A stretch of 64,000 nucleotides of DNA from Tritrichomonas musculus. Taxonomy: Eukaryota; Parabasalia; Tritrichomonadida; Tritrichomonadidae. Shown here in pieces: positions 51,684 to 62,867 of the stretch (position 1 is the stretch's first letter; the number at the start of each line of letters is the position of its first letter). The position numbers and the translations under genes were made by a program. The notes below the pieces were generated by a model. The model searched no databases. It worked only from the letters and a program-made list of their open reading frames with translations, and had not been told where the DNA came from. The stretch covers positions 744,001 through 808,000 of the forward strand of contig JAPFFF010000055.1 in assembly GCA_039105265.1 (NCBI GenBank). The letters are read 5' to 3'.

Positions 51684-53388
51684 ACAGAAAAGGATTCAAA
51701 TGTGAAAATGGATTTAAATGTGATCGGAAAATTTTTAAAATTATTTATTTATTTTTGATTTTTCTTTAGATACAAAGACTTTGGTAATAAATGAAATATA
51801 TCAATATGTTAAGCACTTAATAGTTGATATAAACAAATATAGCATTCGAACCAAAAATTGAAATTTTAGCATTTTTTCTATTGCAGAAGGTGAAAAAATA
51901 AAATCGAAATATCGGATTATTTGGATTATTGTTTCCATATTGAATCATATATATCGCTTCTATATATATTATTGCATAATAAACAAAAGTAAAATTATAA
52001 CTCTTTATGCTAACATTTTTGAGAAAAATCGAAATTTTGATTTTTAATGTACGTTTAAAATTAATAAAAAAATTTGTCTAGCTATTATATCTGTTCAAAT
52101 TTCTTTATTGATGATATCCTCATATATATAAGTAAAACAAGCAAAATAATTATTGAAGAAACATTTAGATTATATCTAACTCAATTAAAAGCAAAGCTTT
52201 GATGTGAAAAATAATTAAGACAATTCTCAAAAAAACATTTCGTTTTAATAGTCAATATGAGCATGCCTTCTTAAAAGTAAAGTAATAAAAATATTAGTCT
52301 TGAATATGAAAATAGAGAAATATGATTTAAGTTTAATAATCCAAATAATATATGAACTTTTACGATCATTTTTGAAAAATTTTGAAATTTGTGAAAATGA
52401 ATGAATATTTATATGTTGAAAAGGAAATGGTTCACAGAAATAACTCAGTTTTATGCTCAATGCTTGATAATAATATGTCAATGAGTATAAAAGAGTTTCA
52501 ACATATAAATGGGAAAAATTTTTGAGCATTTCAAAAAAATGATATTTTGGTAAAAAATTAAAATCAAAATAAAAGCTAGTCATAATTTTTGCCAATTATT
52601 GATCTATGGTATTATATGAATTGATATATATCTAAAATGATCAAAAAAACTAATATAATAAAAGTTTTATCCCAAAATATCCGTTAATAAAAATTGGACG
52701 TTTATTTTCATTTAAATCATGATCTCATTGATATCTTGGTATATGAATGATATTTTTATAATAATACAAGTTATTAAAAGATGATGGATGATTTCAACAG
52801 TAAAAAGATGGCTAAGGATGAAATATTATATAAGATTTAGCATTTTATTTCAAGTTCATTTTTAAAAAGGTTTTATCTAAGTTTTCATAATATAGTTTTT
52901 CGATTCACCAAGTTATAAATATTTTATATACTGTGTTAATTAAGATAATCATTGTAGAATTCATCTGAACTAATTAAAAAATAGATTATAGGCTTTTAAA
53001 AAAATTCTTAATTTTAAACGTACATTAAAAATCAAAATTTCGATTTTTCTCAAAAATGTTAGCATAAAGAGTTATAATTTTACTTTTGTTTATTATGCAA
53101 TAATATATATAGAAGCGATATATATGATTCAATATGGAAACAATAATCCAAATAATCCGATATTTCGATTTTATTTTTTCACCTTCTGCAATAGAAAAAA
53201 TGCTAAAATTTCAATTTTTGGTTCGAATGCTATATTTGTTTATATCAACTATTAAGTGCTTAACATATTGATATATTTCATTTATTACCAAAGTCTTTGT
53301 ATCTAAAGAAAAATCAAAAATAAATAAATAATTTTAAAAATTTTCCGATCACATTTAAATCCATTTTCACATTTGAATCCTTTTCTGT
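51684..53388. mobile_element. Long-TIR foldback element with 380-bp arms
   Basis: The arms at 51684-52063 and 53009-53388 are inverted copies of exactly equal length with no visible difference. They start ACAGAAAAGGATTCAAATGT. The 945-bp loop is AT-rich with no credible gene. Perfect arms suggest recent formation or arm correction. A direct repeat TATATTAAAAA (51664-51674 and 53388-53398) is nearby but not adjacent on the left, so a target duplication is not certain. It separates two aldo-keto reductase genes of different subfamilies. Confidence 0.88.
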
Positions 53389-53688
53389 ATATTAAAAAAT
53401 TGAGATAATATTCAAAATTGAATTGTGCGAGGCATTTAATTTATTGAATTATTTGAATACTTTAAAAAAATTCAAATATATTTATTTGACTGTATATATT
53501 GTAGCCTAAAATTTAAATATTATTGCTGGCTGTATTACTACACAAAATAATCACCTACTCATTTAATCAAAAAAATTTTTTTTGAAGAAATCAAACGTAA
53601 TATATTATTAATCTGCTTTTGCTTCACAAGAAATAACTTTTTAAAAGTTAACTTTTAATATAGAAAAATAAGATTTGACTAAATGCTT
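53389..53688. other. AT-rich spacer
   Basis: No feature was seen between the foldback element and the reductase stop codon. Confidence 0.5.
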
Positions 53689-54705
53689 TTACTCATCCAT
53701 ATTGAACATCTTTTCAGCACTATTGTTTCCAGCCATTACACCTGTCAAAACATGAGGTGTATACAATTCTTCAAGATATGTTATTTCTTCAGGAGTCAAC
53801 TTAACAGAAGCTGCTTTTGCAGCAGATTCAATATGTGATTTCTTTGTTGCTGCAAAAATTGGCACAGCTCCTTTGTGAAGAAGCCAAGCGAGAGAGATTT
53901 CCGGCATTGAGACACCTTTTTTGTCTGCCAGTTCCAGAACTCTATTGATGATTCCTTGATCTTGCTCACTTGCTTTGTCATATTTTGACTTTGCAATTGT
54001 ATCGTTTTCGGAACGTTTTGTAGTTTCTCCAGGGCGTCTGGCGAGCTTTCCCGCTGCCAAAGGGCTGTATGGCGTAATTGCAACATTTCCTAATTTGCAA
54101 TATGGAATCAATTCTCTTTCGTCTTCTCTCATAATTAAATTGTAGTGAGATTGAATTGAAATAAATTGTGGCCATCCGTGTTGGCGGGCAATTTCATTAG
54201 CTCTTGCAACTTGCCATGCGAAACAGTTTGAAACGCCAATGTATCTAATCTTTCCCTTTTGAACGAGCCTATGGAAAGCTTCAAGATATTCTTCAATAGG
54301 AACACGATAGTCCCACCAATGTAAAATGTAAATGTCGATGTAATCGAATTGAAGTCTTTTGAGAGACTTGTCCAGCATTTCTTCAATGAAATCATATGTA
54401 CTTTGGTTCTTTCTAGATTGATATGAACCTTTGGCTGCAATTTTGGTGGCAATGATCACATTTTCTCTTTTTGTTAATTCCCTGATGATTCTTCCGAGGT
54501 ATTCTTCACTCGTTCCATTTTGATATATCATAGCTGTGTCGAAATAATTGATTCCATTATCAAGTGCATGCTTGATGATTTCTTTCGATTCTTCATAAGG
54601 TAATGTCCACGAGTGGTGACCTGTTGATGAATCACCAAAGCTCATGCATCCCAAGCAAACTTTTGATACTTTCAAGTCTGAATTACCAAGATTGACGTAT
54701 TCCAT
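53689..54705 (-). CDS. Aldo-keto reductase (YajO/Kv-beta-like subgroup)
   Basis: The intact 338-residue protein has the catalytic tetrad Asp56 (NYFDTAMIY), Tyr61, Lys88 (IIATKIA) and His129 (IYILHWWDY). Cofactor motifs are GVSNCFAWQ and the C-terminal PIFAATKKSHIESAAKA. The opening MEYVNLGNSDLKVSKVCLG and the LHWWDYRVPIEE segment place it in the large AKR subgroup with bacterial YajO and potassium-channel beta subunits. It likely reduces aldehydes using NADPH. It belongs to a different subfamily from the broken reductase at 50802, so the two are not a tandem duplication. The start has TCACTTTA just upstream. Confidence 0.92.
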   Translation of the reverse strand: MEYVNLGNSDLKVSKVCLGCMSFGDSSTGHHSWTLPYEESKEIIKHALDNGINYFDTAMIYQNGTSEEYLGRIIRELTKRENVIIATKIAAKGSYQSRKNQSTYDFIEEMLDKSLKRLQFDYIDIYILHWWDYRVPIEEYLEAFHRLVQKGKIRYIGVSNCFAWQVARANEIARQHGWPQFISIQSHYNLIMREDERELIPYCKLGNVAITPYSPLAAGKLARRPGETTKRSENDTIAKSKYDKASEQDQGIINRVLELADKKGVSMPEISLAWLLHKGAVPIFAATKKSHIESAAKAASVKLTPEEITYLEELYTPHVLTGVMAGNNSAEKMFNMDE

Positions 54706-54709
54706 CTTA

Positions 54710-54717
54710 TAAAGTGA
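54710..54717 (-). promoter_or_regulatory. Initiator-like box of the intact aldo-keto reductase
   Basis: TCACTTTA lies 5-12 bases upstream of the ATG at 54705, matching the trichomonad Inr core and its usual closeness to the start codon. Confidence 0.5.
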
Positions 54718-55289
54718 TGTGATGATATTTTTAAAATAATTAAATATCTAACCATTTCAAAAAGTTTATTTTTTTTTATCGTATATTATCGTAATCCATT
54801 CAATTTTTACGATTATTATCGTATAGCAATTCAATAAAATATATTTTGTTAATTTTATACGATTTTTTAAACAATAAATTAAATAATCATTTTTAAAAGT
54901 TTTATAGACAATCCTAGAGATATTTATTGGTCTAAAAAAAATCGGTTACCGAAAAAAAACAGGTGTTTGGTAAAAAAAAAAAAACGTTATGCTGAAAAGT
55001 TTCAAATAACATCAAATTTTTAAGAGTGTTTAACTTGATTTATTATTATTGCAATGGCAAAGATACATCATTTAAATATATCTCAAAAAGGTTTATCGGA
55101 TACAAATTAACCACTTGATAAGATCTATATAAAAAACTGATATCTATATCAAAGATAGTATTTATTGCTTTTTTTTGGATAGATCCACAAACATAAGAAA
55201 TTGCATGAAAATGAAAATAATAAAAATAAACAAACTTTAAACCAGAAGTGTTCGAAATTTTTTCTGTTCTAGTTTTCAGGATATAATTG
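54718..55289. other. AT-rich intergenic, no gene seen
   Basis: Repeated TATCGTA-type words at 54778-54830 and A runs are present. No gene is supported; the frame at 55046-55300 lacks any protein-like features. Confidence 0.45.
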
Positions 55290-56921
55290 ATACCAGACAA
55301 TATTTATATGTTTAACAAGTTGTTGGTCAAATATTGAGCATATTCCTCTGTTCAATTTCGAGAAACAATAAAATCAAATCTGATCAATTATTGAAGTTTT
55401 TTAAAGATTGATTAAATTAATAAATGTTTTCATTTATAATATTGTTTATTAACTATGATTATATATTTTTATTAAAATAAAATTCAAGTAGAAACTAGAT
55501 ATTTTTGTTTTTTTAAAAAATTTCAAAAGGCAAACGTTTTTAAAAAGATTGAGATTGCCCAGGTTTGAAAGACCCTATTTTTAATCTTCATCATATTGTA
55601 TTCTATTATATTTAATTAATTGTTTTTTTGAAATTTGCTTCTGATAAAGAAAAAAAAAGAATTATTAAAAATTTTAAAATAAAAAATTAACGTCTTGCCT
55701 CAATTATTTCAAAGTATCACTGAATTTTTTCAAGCATCTTTAAGAAAATTTAAAAACTTGTTTTATATGAACAAATTTATTTTCATTTTTAGAAAAATTG
55801 GCCCAAGATTTTCATACACAGCCAAATTATTTATTAAAATAAATTCTAAAATGTTTTATTTACAAATTATTTAATAAAAATCTCTGTTTAATTCTGAGAA
55901 AAATATTCATTATTAATATTTGAAAAAATTTTTATATACATTTGATAAGCATAAATCTCTTATTCCTAAGGTGAAATAATGATTCTTACATTTCAAAACA
56001 AATCAACAAGGTTATCATGCCTTTGAACAAGCTTCATTAGGGGCTCGATACCATTATTTGATTTTTTTTTACAATATTATTTTCTTTGAATTAGCTTCCA
56101 AATAAGAATTTTAATATTAACTAATATGATAATTCTAAAAGCACAATAAACCAAAATAATGGTTGGAAAAATGTCATTTTCATTGTCAATAGACATTCAC
56201 AAGTATTGATCCAAATAAAAAAATAATAAGTTAATTCACATAAATATCATATTAATGAGATATAATTAGTGAGTCTTAATTTTTAAATGTTAAAAATAAA
56301 TATTCACAATTAATGTTTTAAAGAATTATCTTCATAGTAATTTTGTGCTATTTGAAAGTAAATATCTTCTTGTATACTTATCATAAAAACATAAAAAAGA
56401 ACACTTAACCTATTTTTTTAAAAATCCTTGCGAGATATTTCTTTGTTATTTATATTTTTTTATTTTCTTAAAGATGCTTGAAAAAATTCAGTGATACTTT
56501 GAAATAATTGAGGCAAGACGTTAATTTTTTATTTTAAAATTTTTAATAATTCTTTTTTTTTCTTTATCAGAAGCAAATTTCAAAAAAACAATTAATTAAA
56601 TATAATAGAATACAATATGATGAAGATTAAAAATAGGGTCTTTCAAACCTGGGCAATCTCAATCTTTTTAAAAACGTTTGCCTTTTGAAATTTTTTAAAA
56701 AAACAAAAATATCTAGTTTCTACTTGAATTTTATTTTAATAAAAATATATAATCATAGTTAATAAACAATATTATAAATGAAAACATTTATTAATTTAAT
56801 CAATCTTTAAAAAACTTCAATAATTGATCAGATTTGTTTTTATTGTTTCTCGAAATTGAACAGAGGAATATGCTCAATATTTGACCAACAACTTGTTAAA
56901 CATACAAATATTACATGGTAT
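55290..56921. mobile_element. Long-TIR foldback element with about 450-bp arms
   Basis: The arms at 55290-55749 and 56462-56921 are inverted copies. The outer ends read ATACCA, three differing bases, then AATATTT(A/G)TATGTTTAAC. The inner ends read CAAGCATCTTTAAGAAAAT. Arm identity is very high, with only a few differences visible near the tips. The loop of about 710 bp is AT-rich and non-coding. No target duplication was found. It sits 3' to the RCC1/coiled-coil gene. Confidence 0.87.
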
Positions 56922-57031
56922 AAAGGAATTTCTAAAATCTTGGGCCATTTTTTTTTCAAACACTTCTTTTAAACCAAAAAAAATTTTTTGTTATTAAAAA
57001 CAGAAATAAAAAAAAAATTCTTAATTCCATT

Positions 57032-59035
57032 TTAATGGTCATCTTTCACTTGAGCAGCTTCTGTTTTATGTGCTGAATTTTCTTCTTTCAAATGAGATAT
57101 TTTTGCATCTCTGCATGAAATGTCAGTTATTAGTTGTGTTATTTTTGATTTTTGCGACAAGTTTTCTTTCTTGTACTGCGAGATCTCTTTCTTTTCCTGA
57201 GAATTCTTGGATTTCAACTTGTTTATTTCAATTTTGGCCTGTGCGACGGTTTCTTTCAACTTATTTATGTCTTTTCCTTTCAAATGATCTATGGTCAATT
57301 TTTGACCTTCATTTTTGTCAACCAATTTATTGATTCTTTTCTCTTTGACTGAGTTCTCAATTCTCAATTTGTCAATTTCAGTTTTTTGTGTCAAATTTTC
57401 ATTTTTTAGTTGCAGAATATTTTTTTCTTTCAATTGATTGTCTTCTTTCAATTTTACTAATTCCACTTTTTGAGAGGATACTTGGCTATCTAAGTGAAAA
57501 AGTTTATTACTTTGAATTCTGTTTTCTTCTTTCAAATGATAAATTTGATTGCTTTGAATTTCGTTTTCATTTTTCAAATTGCTTGACTTTTCTCTTTCAA
57601 TTGAATTTTCAGTTCTCAATCTTATTATTGTATCGATCTGTGCCACATTTTCTTCTTCCAACTGCTGAATTATCTCTTTCTGTGCATCATTCTCTTTCAT
57701 CAGTCTGAAGACTTTTGCCTTTTCGATAATGTTTTCTTCTTCCAATTTTGTAATTTTTTCTGTTTTCTTCGCGTTCTCGTCCTTCAGTCTTGCGTTCTCT
57801 TCTGCCTGCATCTGGATCCACCTCTTGTTTGTAGCGACGTCTGTCTCTGCAATTTCTTTTGGAATGACTCTATTTGGCGAGTTTTTTGGCGCTTCACAGT
57901 CTACGAAAACGATGGAAATGTCATTCCCAGCGATGATGAAAGACGAGAAACTTGTGACAGACGTTTCAACTGGTAAATAAACGTATCTTTTGCTTGGTCC
58001 TGTTTCGAGCATAAGTTGACCATAACCGTTTATTCCGCAAGCAAGCACGGTACCATCAGAGCTCACAAAAAGTGAATGACAACAACCGGCGGAAGCTGAA
58101 ACAATCCGATAACTTTGCAAGGCTAAAATCTGAGTGAATTTTGAAGCTATCGTCTTTCGCCTTCCAAGGCCAATTTGGCCCCATTCATTTGACCCAAAAC
58201 CGAAAACTCGACCATCTCTACTAACCGCCAGGCAGTTTTGCATCGTCCCTGAAACTTGGACGATATCAACTTTTTCAAGCTCGTCAACGGGCCTAAAAAT
58301 GAGCCTGTTACTTCCTCCAGACTCAGCTGACTCAAGCGACGACCAGAAGGTTCGACCGTTCGAACTAACAGCAACGACAAAAGTGTTACAACAGGCAACG
58401 CTAACCGCTTTTTCATCGTCAGGAAGAACGGACTTTTCAACAACTTTTTCAATAGATTTTAAAACGGATTTCGTGATGACATAAATTGAGCCTTCATTGT
58501 CAATCACTGCGGCAGTTTTCCATCCACCAAAAAGATAAAGCGGATTGGGACCATTTATACTCAGAAAAAGTGGTGATGATAAAAAATCATTTTCATTAGA
58601 ATAGACAAGTTGGTTGTTGGCGTATGTTTCACTGGAAACTAGATAGAGAGTGTATTCGTGACCACAAACCGCTGAAATTATTTTACATCGCTGACCTTTC
58701 TCGTCAATAATATTAATTAATTGCTCTGTTTGGTGAACTTCTTTGCTCATTGTTCCAAGGATCTGCCCACTTTCATTGGATCCAATGGCAAACCCTTGTC
58801 CTTCTCTGGTGACCCAAACCGCATGATTATCAAATGCTGAAAAAGATTTTAAAGAAGGAATGACAACATGGGAATCAAAAGGAGGACTTATGCATTGTCC
58901 ATAATATCCTTCTCTATTTGATTCTTCTCCAAGTCCAAAATATTGATTTTTCCCACAAACTTGCATTTTTTTTTTTAATTTTGTAAAAGTTTTGAAATTT
59001 TCCGAAAAATAGGTGAGGTGAATTAAACGGCTCAT
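57032..59035 (-). CDS. RCC1-like beta-propeller protein with long C-terminal coiled coil
   Basis: The open frame has 667 residues. About residues 24-390 form an RCC1-type propeller (CGKNQYFGLGEE, AIGSNESGQILG, VFGFGSNEWGQIGLGRR, VLACGINGYGQLML). From about 405 to the end there is a near-continuous coiled coil of 14/21-residue units (LKDENAKKTEKI, LEEENIIEKAKV, LKNENEIQSNQI, LKEENRIQSNKL and so on). RCC1 folds act in Ran-GTPase exchange or as binding platforms. Trichomonads have many such fusions, most not true RCC1. The ATG at 59035 adds 23 residues that do not look like propeller. The ATG at 58966 (MQVCGKN) starts directly on the propeller and has TCACCTAT upstream, so it is the likelier start. 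The Lys/Glu/Asn-rich tail suggests dimerisation. Confidence 0.88.
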   Translation of the reverse strand: MSRLIHLTYFSENFKTFTKLKKKMQVCGKNQYFGLGEESNREGYYGQCISPPFDSHVVIPSLKSFSAFDNHAVWVTREGQGFAIGSNESGQILGTMSKEVHQTEQLINIIDEKGQRCKIISAVCGHEYTLYLVSSETYANNQLVYSNENDFLSSPLFLSINGPNPLYLFGGWKTAAVIDNEGSIYVITKSVLKSIEKVVEKSVLPDDEKAVSVACCNTFVVAVSSNGRTFWSSLESAESGGSNRLIFRPVDELEKVDIVQVSGTMQNCLAVSRDGRVFGFGSNEWGQIGLGRRKTIASKFTQILALQSYRIVSASAGCCHSLFVSSDGTVLACGINGYGQLMLETGPSKRYVYLPVETSVTSFSSFIIAGNDISIVFVDCEAPKNSPNRVIPKEIAETDVATNKRWIQMQAEENARLKDENAKKTEKITKLEEENIIEKAKVFRLMKENDAQKEIIQQLEEENVAQIDTIIRLRTENSIEREKSSNLKNENEIQSNQIYHLKEENRIQSNKLFHLDSQVSSQKVELVKLKEDNQLKEKNILQLKNENLTQKTEIDKLRIENSVKEKRINKLVDKNEGQKLTIDHLKGKDINKLKETVAQAKIEINKLKSKNSQEKKEISQYKKENLSQKSKITQLITDISCRDAKISHLKEENSAHKTEAAQVKDDH

Positions 59036-59073
59036 TTTTTTTATTTTTGAAATTTTTGCTAAAAATTTTCATT

Positions 59074-60101
59074 AGAGTACGCCGAAATAGTGAATTGTTA
59101 TTTGAAAAAAGTATCAATAATGAAAAAGCATAAGTTATTCCAAAGAAAATAAGTTTTTTATATTCAAACTTGTTAAATAAAATTTTTTTCTGAATACCTA
59201 TTTAGAAAAAATTTTTTTTCAGAAAAATTTGTTTTTCAAAAAAAAAAAACAATTTTTTTCAATAAATGTTTGTGATTTAGAAAAAATAGTTTTTCCAAGT
59301 TTTTTATATGAAATTCGATTTTATTTATTTAATTCAGTATTGAATGAAAAGTCAAATAATTTCAGCTCATAATGATCTTATTCTTATTCTTATTAACTTA
59401 AAATACCAAAGAATGTAATTTACAATAAATATTGTGTTTATTTTGAATATATTTATGATTGGTCATTAATTTTTTAAACATATCATTTTAATTTCGGAAT
59501 GATCAATATTCTGCTTTATCAAAATGATTTTTAAAAATATATATCAAATAAATTATAAACTTTATATAATTGAATTCATTGAATTATTCAAGAACGGGAA
59601 ATCTATTTTCTTTTTTTCCCCAATTTTTTTATCATATGCCACCTCAACTAACTAATATAACTTCCAACCTGTAATTTTTTGGCCTATTGTTCATAAAAAT
59701 CATTAATCTGTATTGGTTGGATTAATAGGAAAATTTATTTTTCTAAAGAAACAAAAATCGTTTGCCCAATTGGATTATAAAATTTGTAAAACTTATTTTT
59801 TTTAGAAAAATATTACTAACAAAATAAACTCAAATACTAAAAAAAGAAGAAACTTGATTTTTTAAAAAATATTTTTTATCGAAAATATCATGTTTTTTGT
59901 AATTCTCCACTTTTTCTGAAAAAAAGTTAGTTATTGTAAAATATATGATAATATTCAAAAAACACCAATTTTTCAACAAAAACAAAATTTTTATTTGGAA
60001 ATGTTATTAAAAATACAAAAAGAATAGTATACCGAAAATATGGCGCTTTTTTGACTTTGTTAATTTTTTCAAAAAAGAAAACGCTATTTAGGCGTACTCT
60101 A
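59074..60101. mobile_element. Inverted-repeat element with AGAGTACGCC ends (1.03 kb)
   Basis: AGAGTACGCCGAAATAG (59074-59090) and its inverted copy CTATTTAGGCGTACTCT (60085-60101) differ at one base. The direct trinucleotide ATT flanks both ends, possibly a 3-bp target duplication. The interior is AT-rich and non-coding. It starts within 40 bases of the RCC1 gene's first ATG. Confidence 0.6.
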
Positions 60102-60124
60102 TTATATTTAATATATAATATATT

Positions 60125-61623
60125 AGAGAACCGCGAGAAAGTTTTTACTTATCAATATAAATTATTTATATTTAAAATTGTTATAATTATATTTAAAAAA
60201 TGGTTTTATTAAAAAAACTTTTTTATTTCGAAAAAACTTAGTTTTTCAAAAAATCAAAACATTTTATGAAATCACATTGATTTTTTTGAATGAAGAGTAT
60301 CATTTATTTAATATAAAAATAATTTTATCCTTCTTTGTTGAAAAGTAAGAATCTTAAGGGTGGAGTCTCAAAATTTTTCGCCACTAAAAAATTTGAGAGA
60401 AAATATTCAAAATTTCATTGAATTTTTGCACACCCCATAAGTACCTTCTCTGTTTGAAATTGATTGAAGTTATTTTAAATCAATATCAACTATGACTGTG
60501 GATATAACGTAACGTTTTGCGTTTTTTTATTTTATGGGTTTATCAAGATAAAAATCGATTTCATTTTTTTTTAAATTTTTAAAATCATCATATAATAAAA
60601 CCCAATAAAAAATTTAATAAATAAAAAATAAAATTTTATTTAAAATATATAATAATAAGTAAATATTTATCTAATTTCATCTTAGCTTCAAAAAATGTAC
60701 AAACAAGAATGAAAAAAATTGAATGGAAGAGTCGCATTTTTTTACATTCAATTTTTTAATCTTGATTTATAAAAAAAGTTTATAAAAGATAATAAGAATG
60801 TATTAACTTAATAATTCTTATTATTTTAAATAAATAAAACGCGTTTTTGACGAAAATTCCCATATTATAGATATTAAAGAAAATAATTCTAGGACATGGA
60901 AAGAAAATTAAAAAAGATCAGGCATATTTTTATTTGCGGAGTCATATATAATAAAGGAAAAAACTTCATATTCTTATTTTTCTTGAATAATTTTTGCAAT
61001 ATATATCAAATAAAAAAAAAACAAGTTAAGGGAACAAATTAAGGAGAAAGCGCATTAAATAAAAGAATTTAAGACGATTATTTTGAAAAAAAACATATGA
61101 TATTGCTATTTTTATCGATGAAAATAAAAATTTCAAAATTTATCTGAGGTTTGAAAACAAAAAAGTAGTAATGTAAATCATAATCGTACACTATTAATGT
61201 ATGAGTGCATTTGGTTTAATGTATTTGATTTGATTAGTAAGAAATGAATTCTGTATTTAATCTAGTAAAAAATTGTTAGAAAAAAGTAATAATGCCAAAA
61301 TAAACTTTTTGAGAAAAAATATCACTGAGACTCCACCCTTAAAAATATAAATTTAAAATTTAAATATTATAATAAGGATTAATATAAAAAATAAAAGTAT
61401 AAATGCTTTTATTTTTTGAGATATATTTGTTTTTTACTTTTTTCGAAAAACCATAGTTTTTTTGAAATGTCTCTCTTTTTGCTGCAAAACGAGTTATTTG
61501 TTAAATTTTAGATTTTAATGAATATATATATTTTATTCCTAAAAATTCCCTTAAAAAAAATGAGTGTCTTATTGAAAAAAAGTCAGTTATATCAATAAGT
61601 AAAAAGATTTTCCGCGGTTCTCT
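60125..61623. mobile_element. Older inverted-repeat element with AGAGAACCGCG ends, host of a nested element
   Basis: The ends AGAGAACCGCG (60125) and CGCGGTTCTCT (to 61623) continue as imperfect inverted arms for about 36 bases (TTTTTACTTAT(C/T)(A/G)ATATAA), then decay. ATT lies directly outside both ends. A TTAA-flanked element occupies 60358-61338 inside it. The ends resemble those of the adjacent element (AGAG start, ATT flank). Confidence 0.6.
60358..61338. mobile_element. TTAA-flanked inverted-repeat element (981 bp), nested
   Basis: The ends GGGTGGAGTCTCA at 60358 and, on the other strand, from 61338 are each bordered by TTAA (60354-60357 and 61339-61342). The interior has no gene. It lies inside the older AGAGAACCGCG element, giving a relative order of insertion. 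Confidence 0.7.
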
Positions 61624-61890
61624 ATTCTAAAGTTTTTTTTTTTTTTTTTTTTTTTAAAAAAATCTCTTTGAAATGTACTTGATCTTTATCAATTATATAT
61701 ATTTAACAAATATATAAATATCATATATACACTTTTTGAATTCTTTTTATTAAAAAGTTTAAGGAAAATAACAATTTTTACATAAAAAGTTATGCTTTTT
61801 AAGCATTCAAAAAGTGACTGTATGATATTCAAAATTATAATTTATATTTAAAAGTGAAAATTTTTTTCAAAATATATTAAAATTTCTTTT
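61624..61890. other. Spacer with a long T tract
   Basis: A run of about 21 T lies at 61635-61656. Nothing else was seen. Confidence 0.5.
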
Positions 61891-62330
61891 TTACTCTTTA
61901 AATAGTTGAATTATTTCCTTGTTTTCGGTGTATTCAACTGGCTTTTTCCATAAAAGAATAGATAAAATCATCAAAATTTGTTTCAAAATTTGATTAAAGT
62001 ATTTTGTTATAATTGCATCTGTAATGCTAGTATCAATTTCTTTCCTTTGAAGTAAAAGTTTGATGATATCAAGATTTCCCTTTTCAACAGCAATATGCAA
62101 AGCTGTTTTATGAATATATTTTGTAAATTTTATTAAAAGATTTAAGAAGAATTGAATTGGAAAAATAATTTTTTTGAAATTTGATGAATAAAAAAATACT
62201 TTCAAAAATATTTTGAAGATTGATATTAATTTTTTCATTTGATAATAATAGACGGACAATTTCAATGTTTTCTTTTTCAACCGCAGTATGCAATGAGGTC
62301 ATTTGAAAAACTTTAAATAAAAATGGCATT
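61891..62330 (-). pseudogene. Ankyrin protein fragment (last two repeats), frameshifted
   Basis: Reading leftward, MTSLHTAVEKENIEIVRLLLSNEKI (from about 62306) is one ankyrin repeat. In another frame, KTALHIAVEKGNLDIIKLLLQRKEIDTSI is a second. The end WKKPVEYTENKEIIQLFKE is the standard closing segment of trichomonad ankyrin proteins (compare GKKPIEYLDGDDII at the end of the 45649 gene). The region between the repeats has shifted frame and expanded with AT-rich sequence. The N-terminal module is absent upstream. This is a decayed tail fragment. Confidence 0.65.
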
Positions 62331-62619
62331 CAAAAAATCAATTTTCAAATTACATTAAAATAAAATGATGTGAAATGTCATAAATTTTTTTTTATTGAAA
62401 TTTCATTAAATCATTCGAATTTGAAATATTATTCAATTTTTATTTTGAAATGACATTAATTTATGAAAAAAAGCATATAAGCAAAAGCATTGAACCAACT
62501 TTTGCTTATTTTTTTTTTTAGTTTTTTTTTTTTATCCTAAACTTATCCTAAAAAGTGACAAAATGATAAATTTCCACAACTAAAACGATTATCGAATTTT
62601 CTTTTTTATTTGTTTTCAT
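62331..62619. other. AT-rich spacer
   Basis: No gene was seen. Short ATTTGAAAT-type inverted words recur (62331-62465). Confidence 0.4.
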
Positions 62620-62623
62620 TTAA

Positions 62624-62863
62624 GGTACAAATCCAGTACGTTATTTTTTTAACAGGAGAACGTTTATTATTTGAATAGTTGCATGTCTCTGAAAAAGTTT
62701 AAATTGACTAGGTTTGTTTTTGACACTTATTTTACAATTTAAATAAATATTATGACATGTTATATGAAATGGATGAAAATAATCGTTTTTTATTTAACAT
62801 GTCATTTTATTCTTTGAGAATGTCAAAAAAAATTGCGGTTACTAAACGTACTGGATTTGTACC
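62624..62863. mobile_element. TTAA-flanked miniature inverted-repeat element (240 bp)
   Basis: The 19-bp inverted ends GGTACAAATCCAGTACGTT match perfectly. TTAA flanks both sides (62620-62623 and 62864-62867). It is the shortest and cleanest member of the four TTAA-bounded elements. Non-coding. Confidence 0.8.
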
Positions 62864-62867
62864 TTAA

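Noticed and set aside
52245-52595. 116-residue frame in the loop of a foldback element
   Set aside because: Translation of AT-rich DNA with no motif or composition bias toward real protein.
55046-55300. 84-residue minus-strand frame
   Set aside because: No family resemblance; it ends inside the arm tip of a foldback element.
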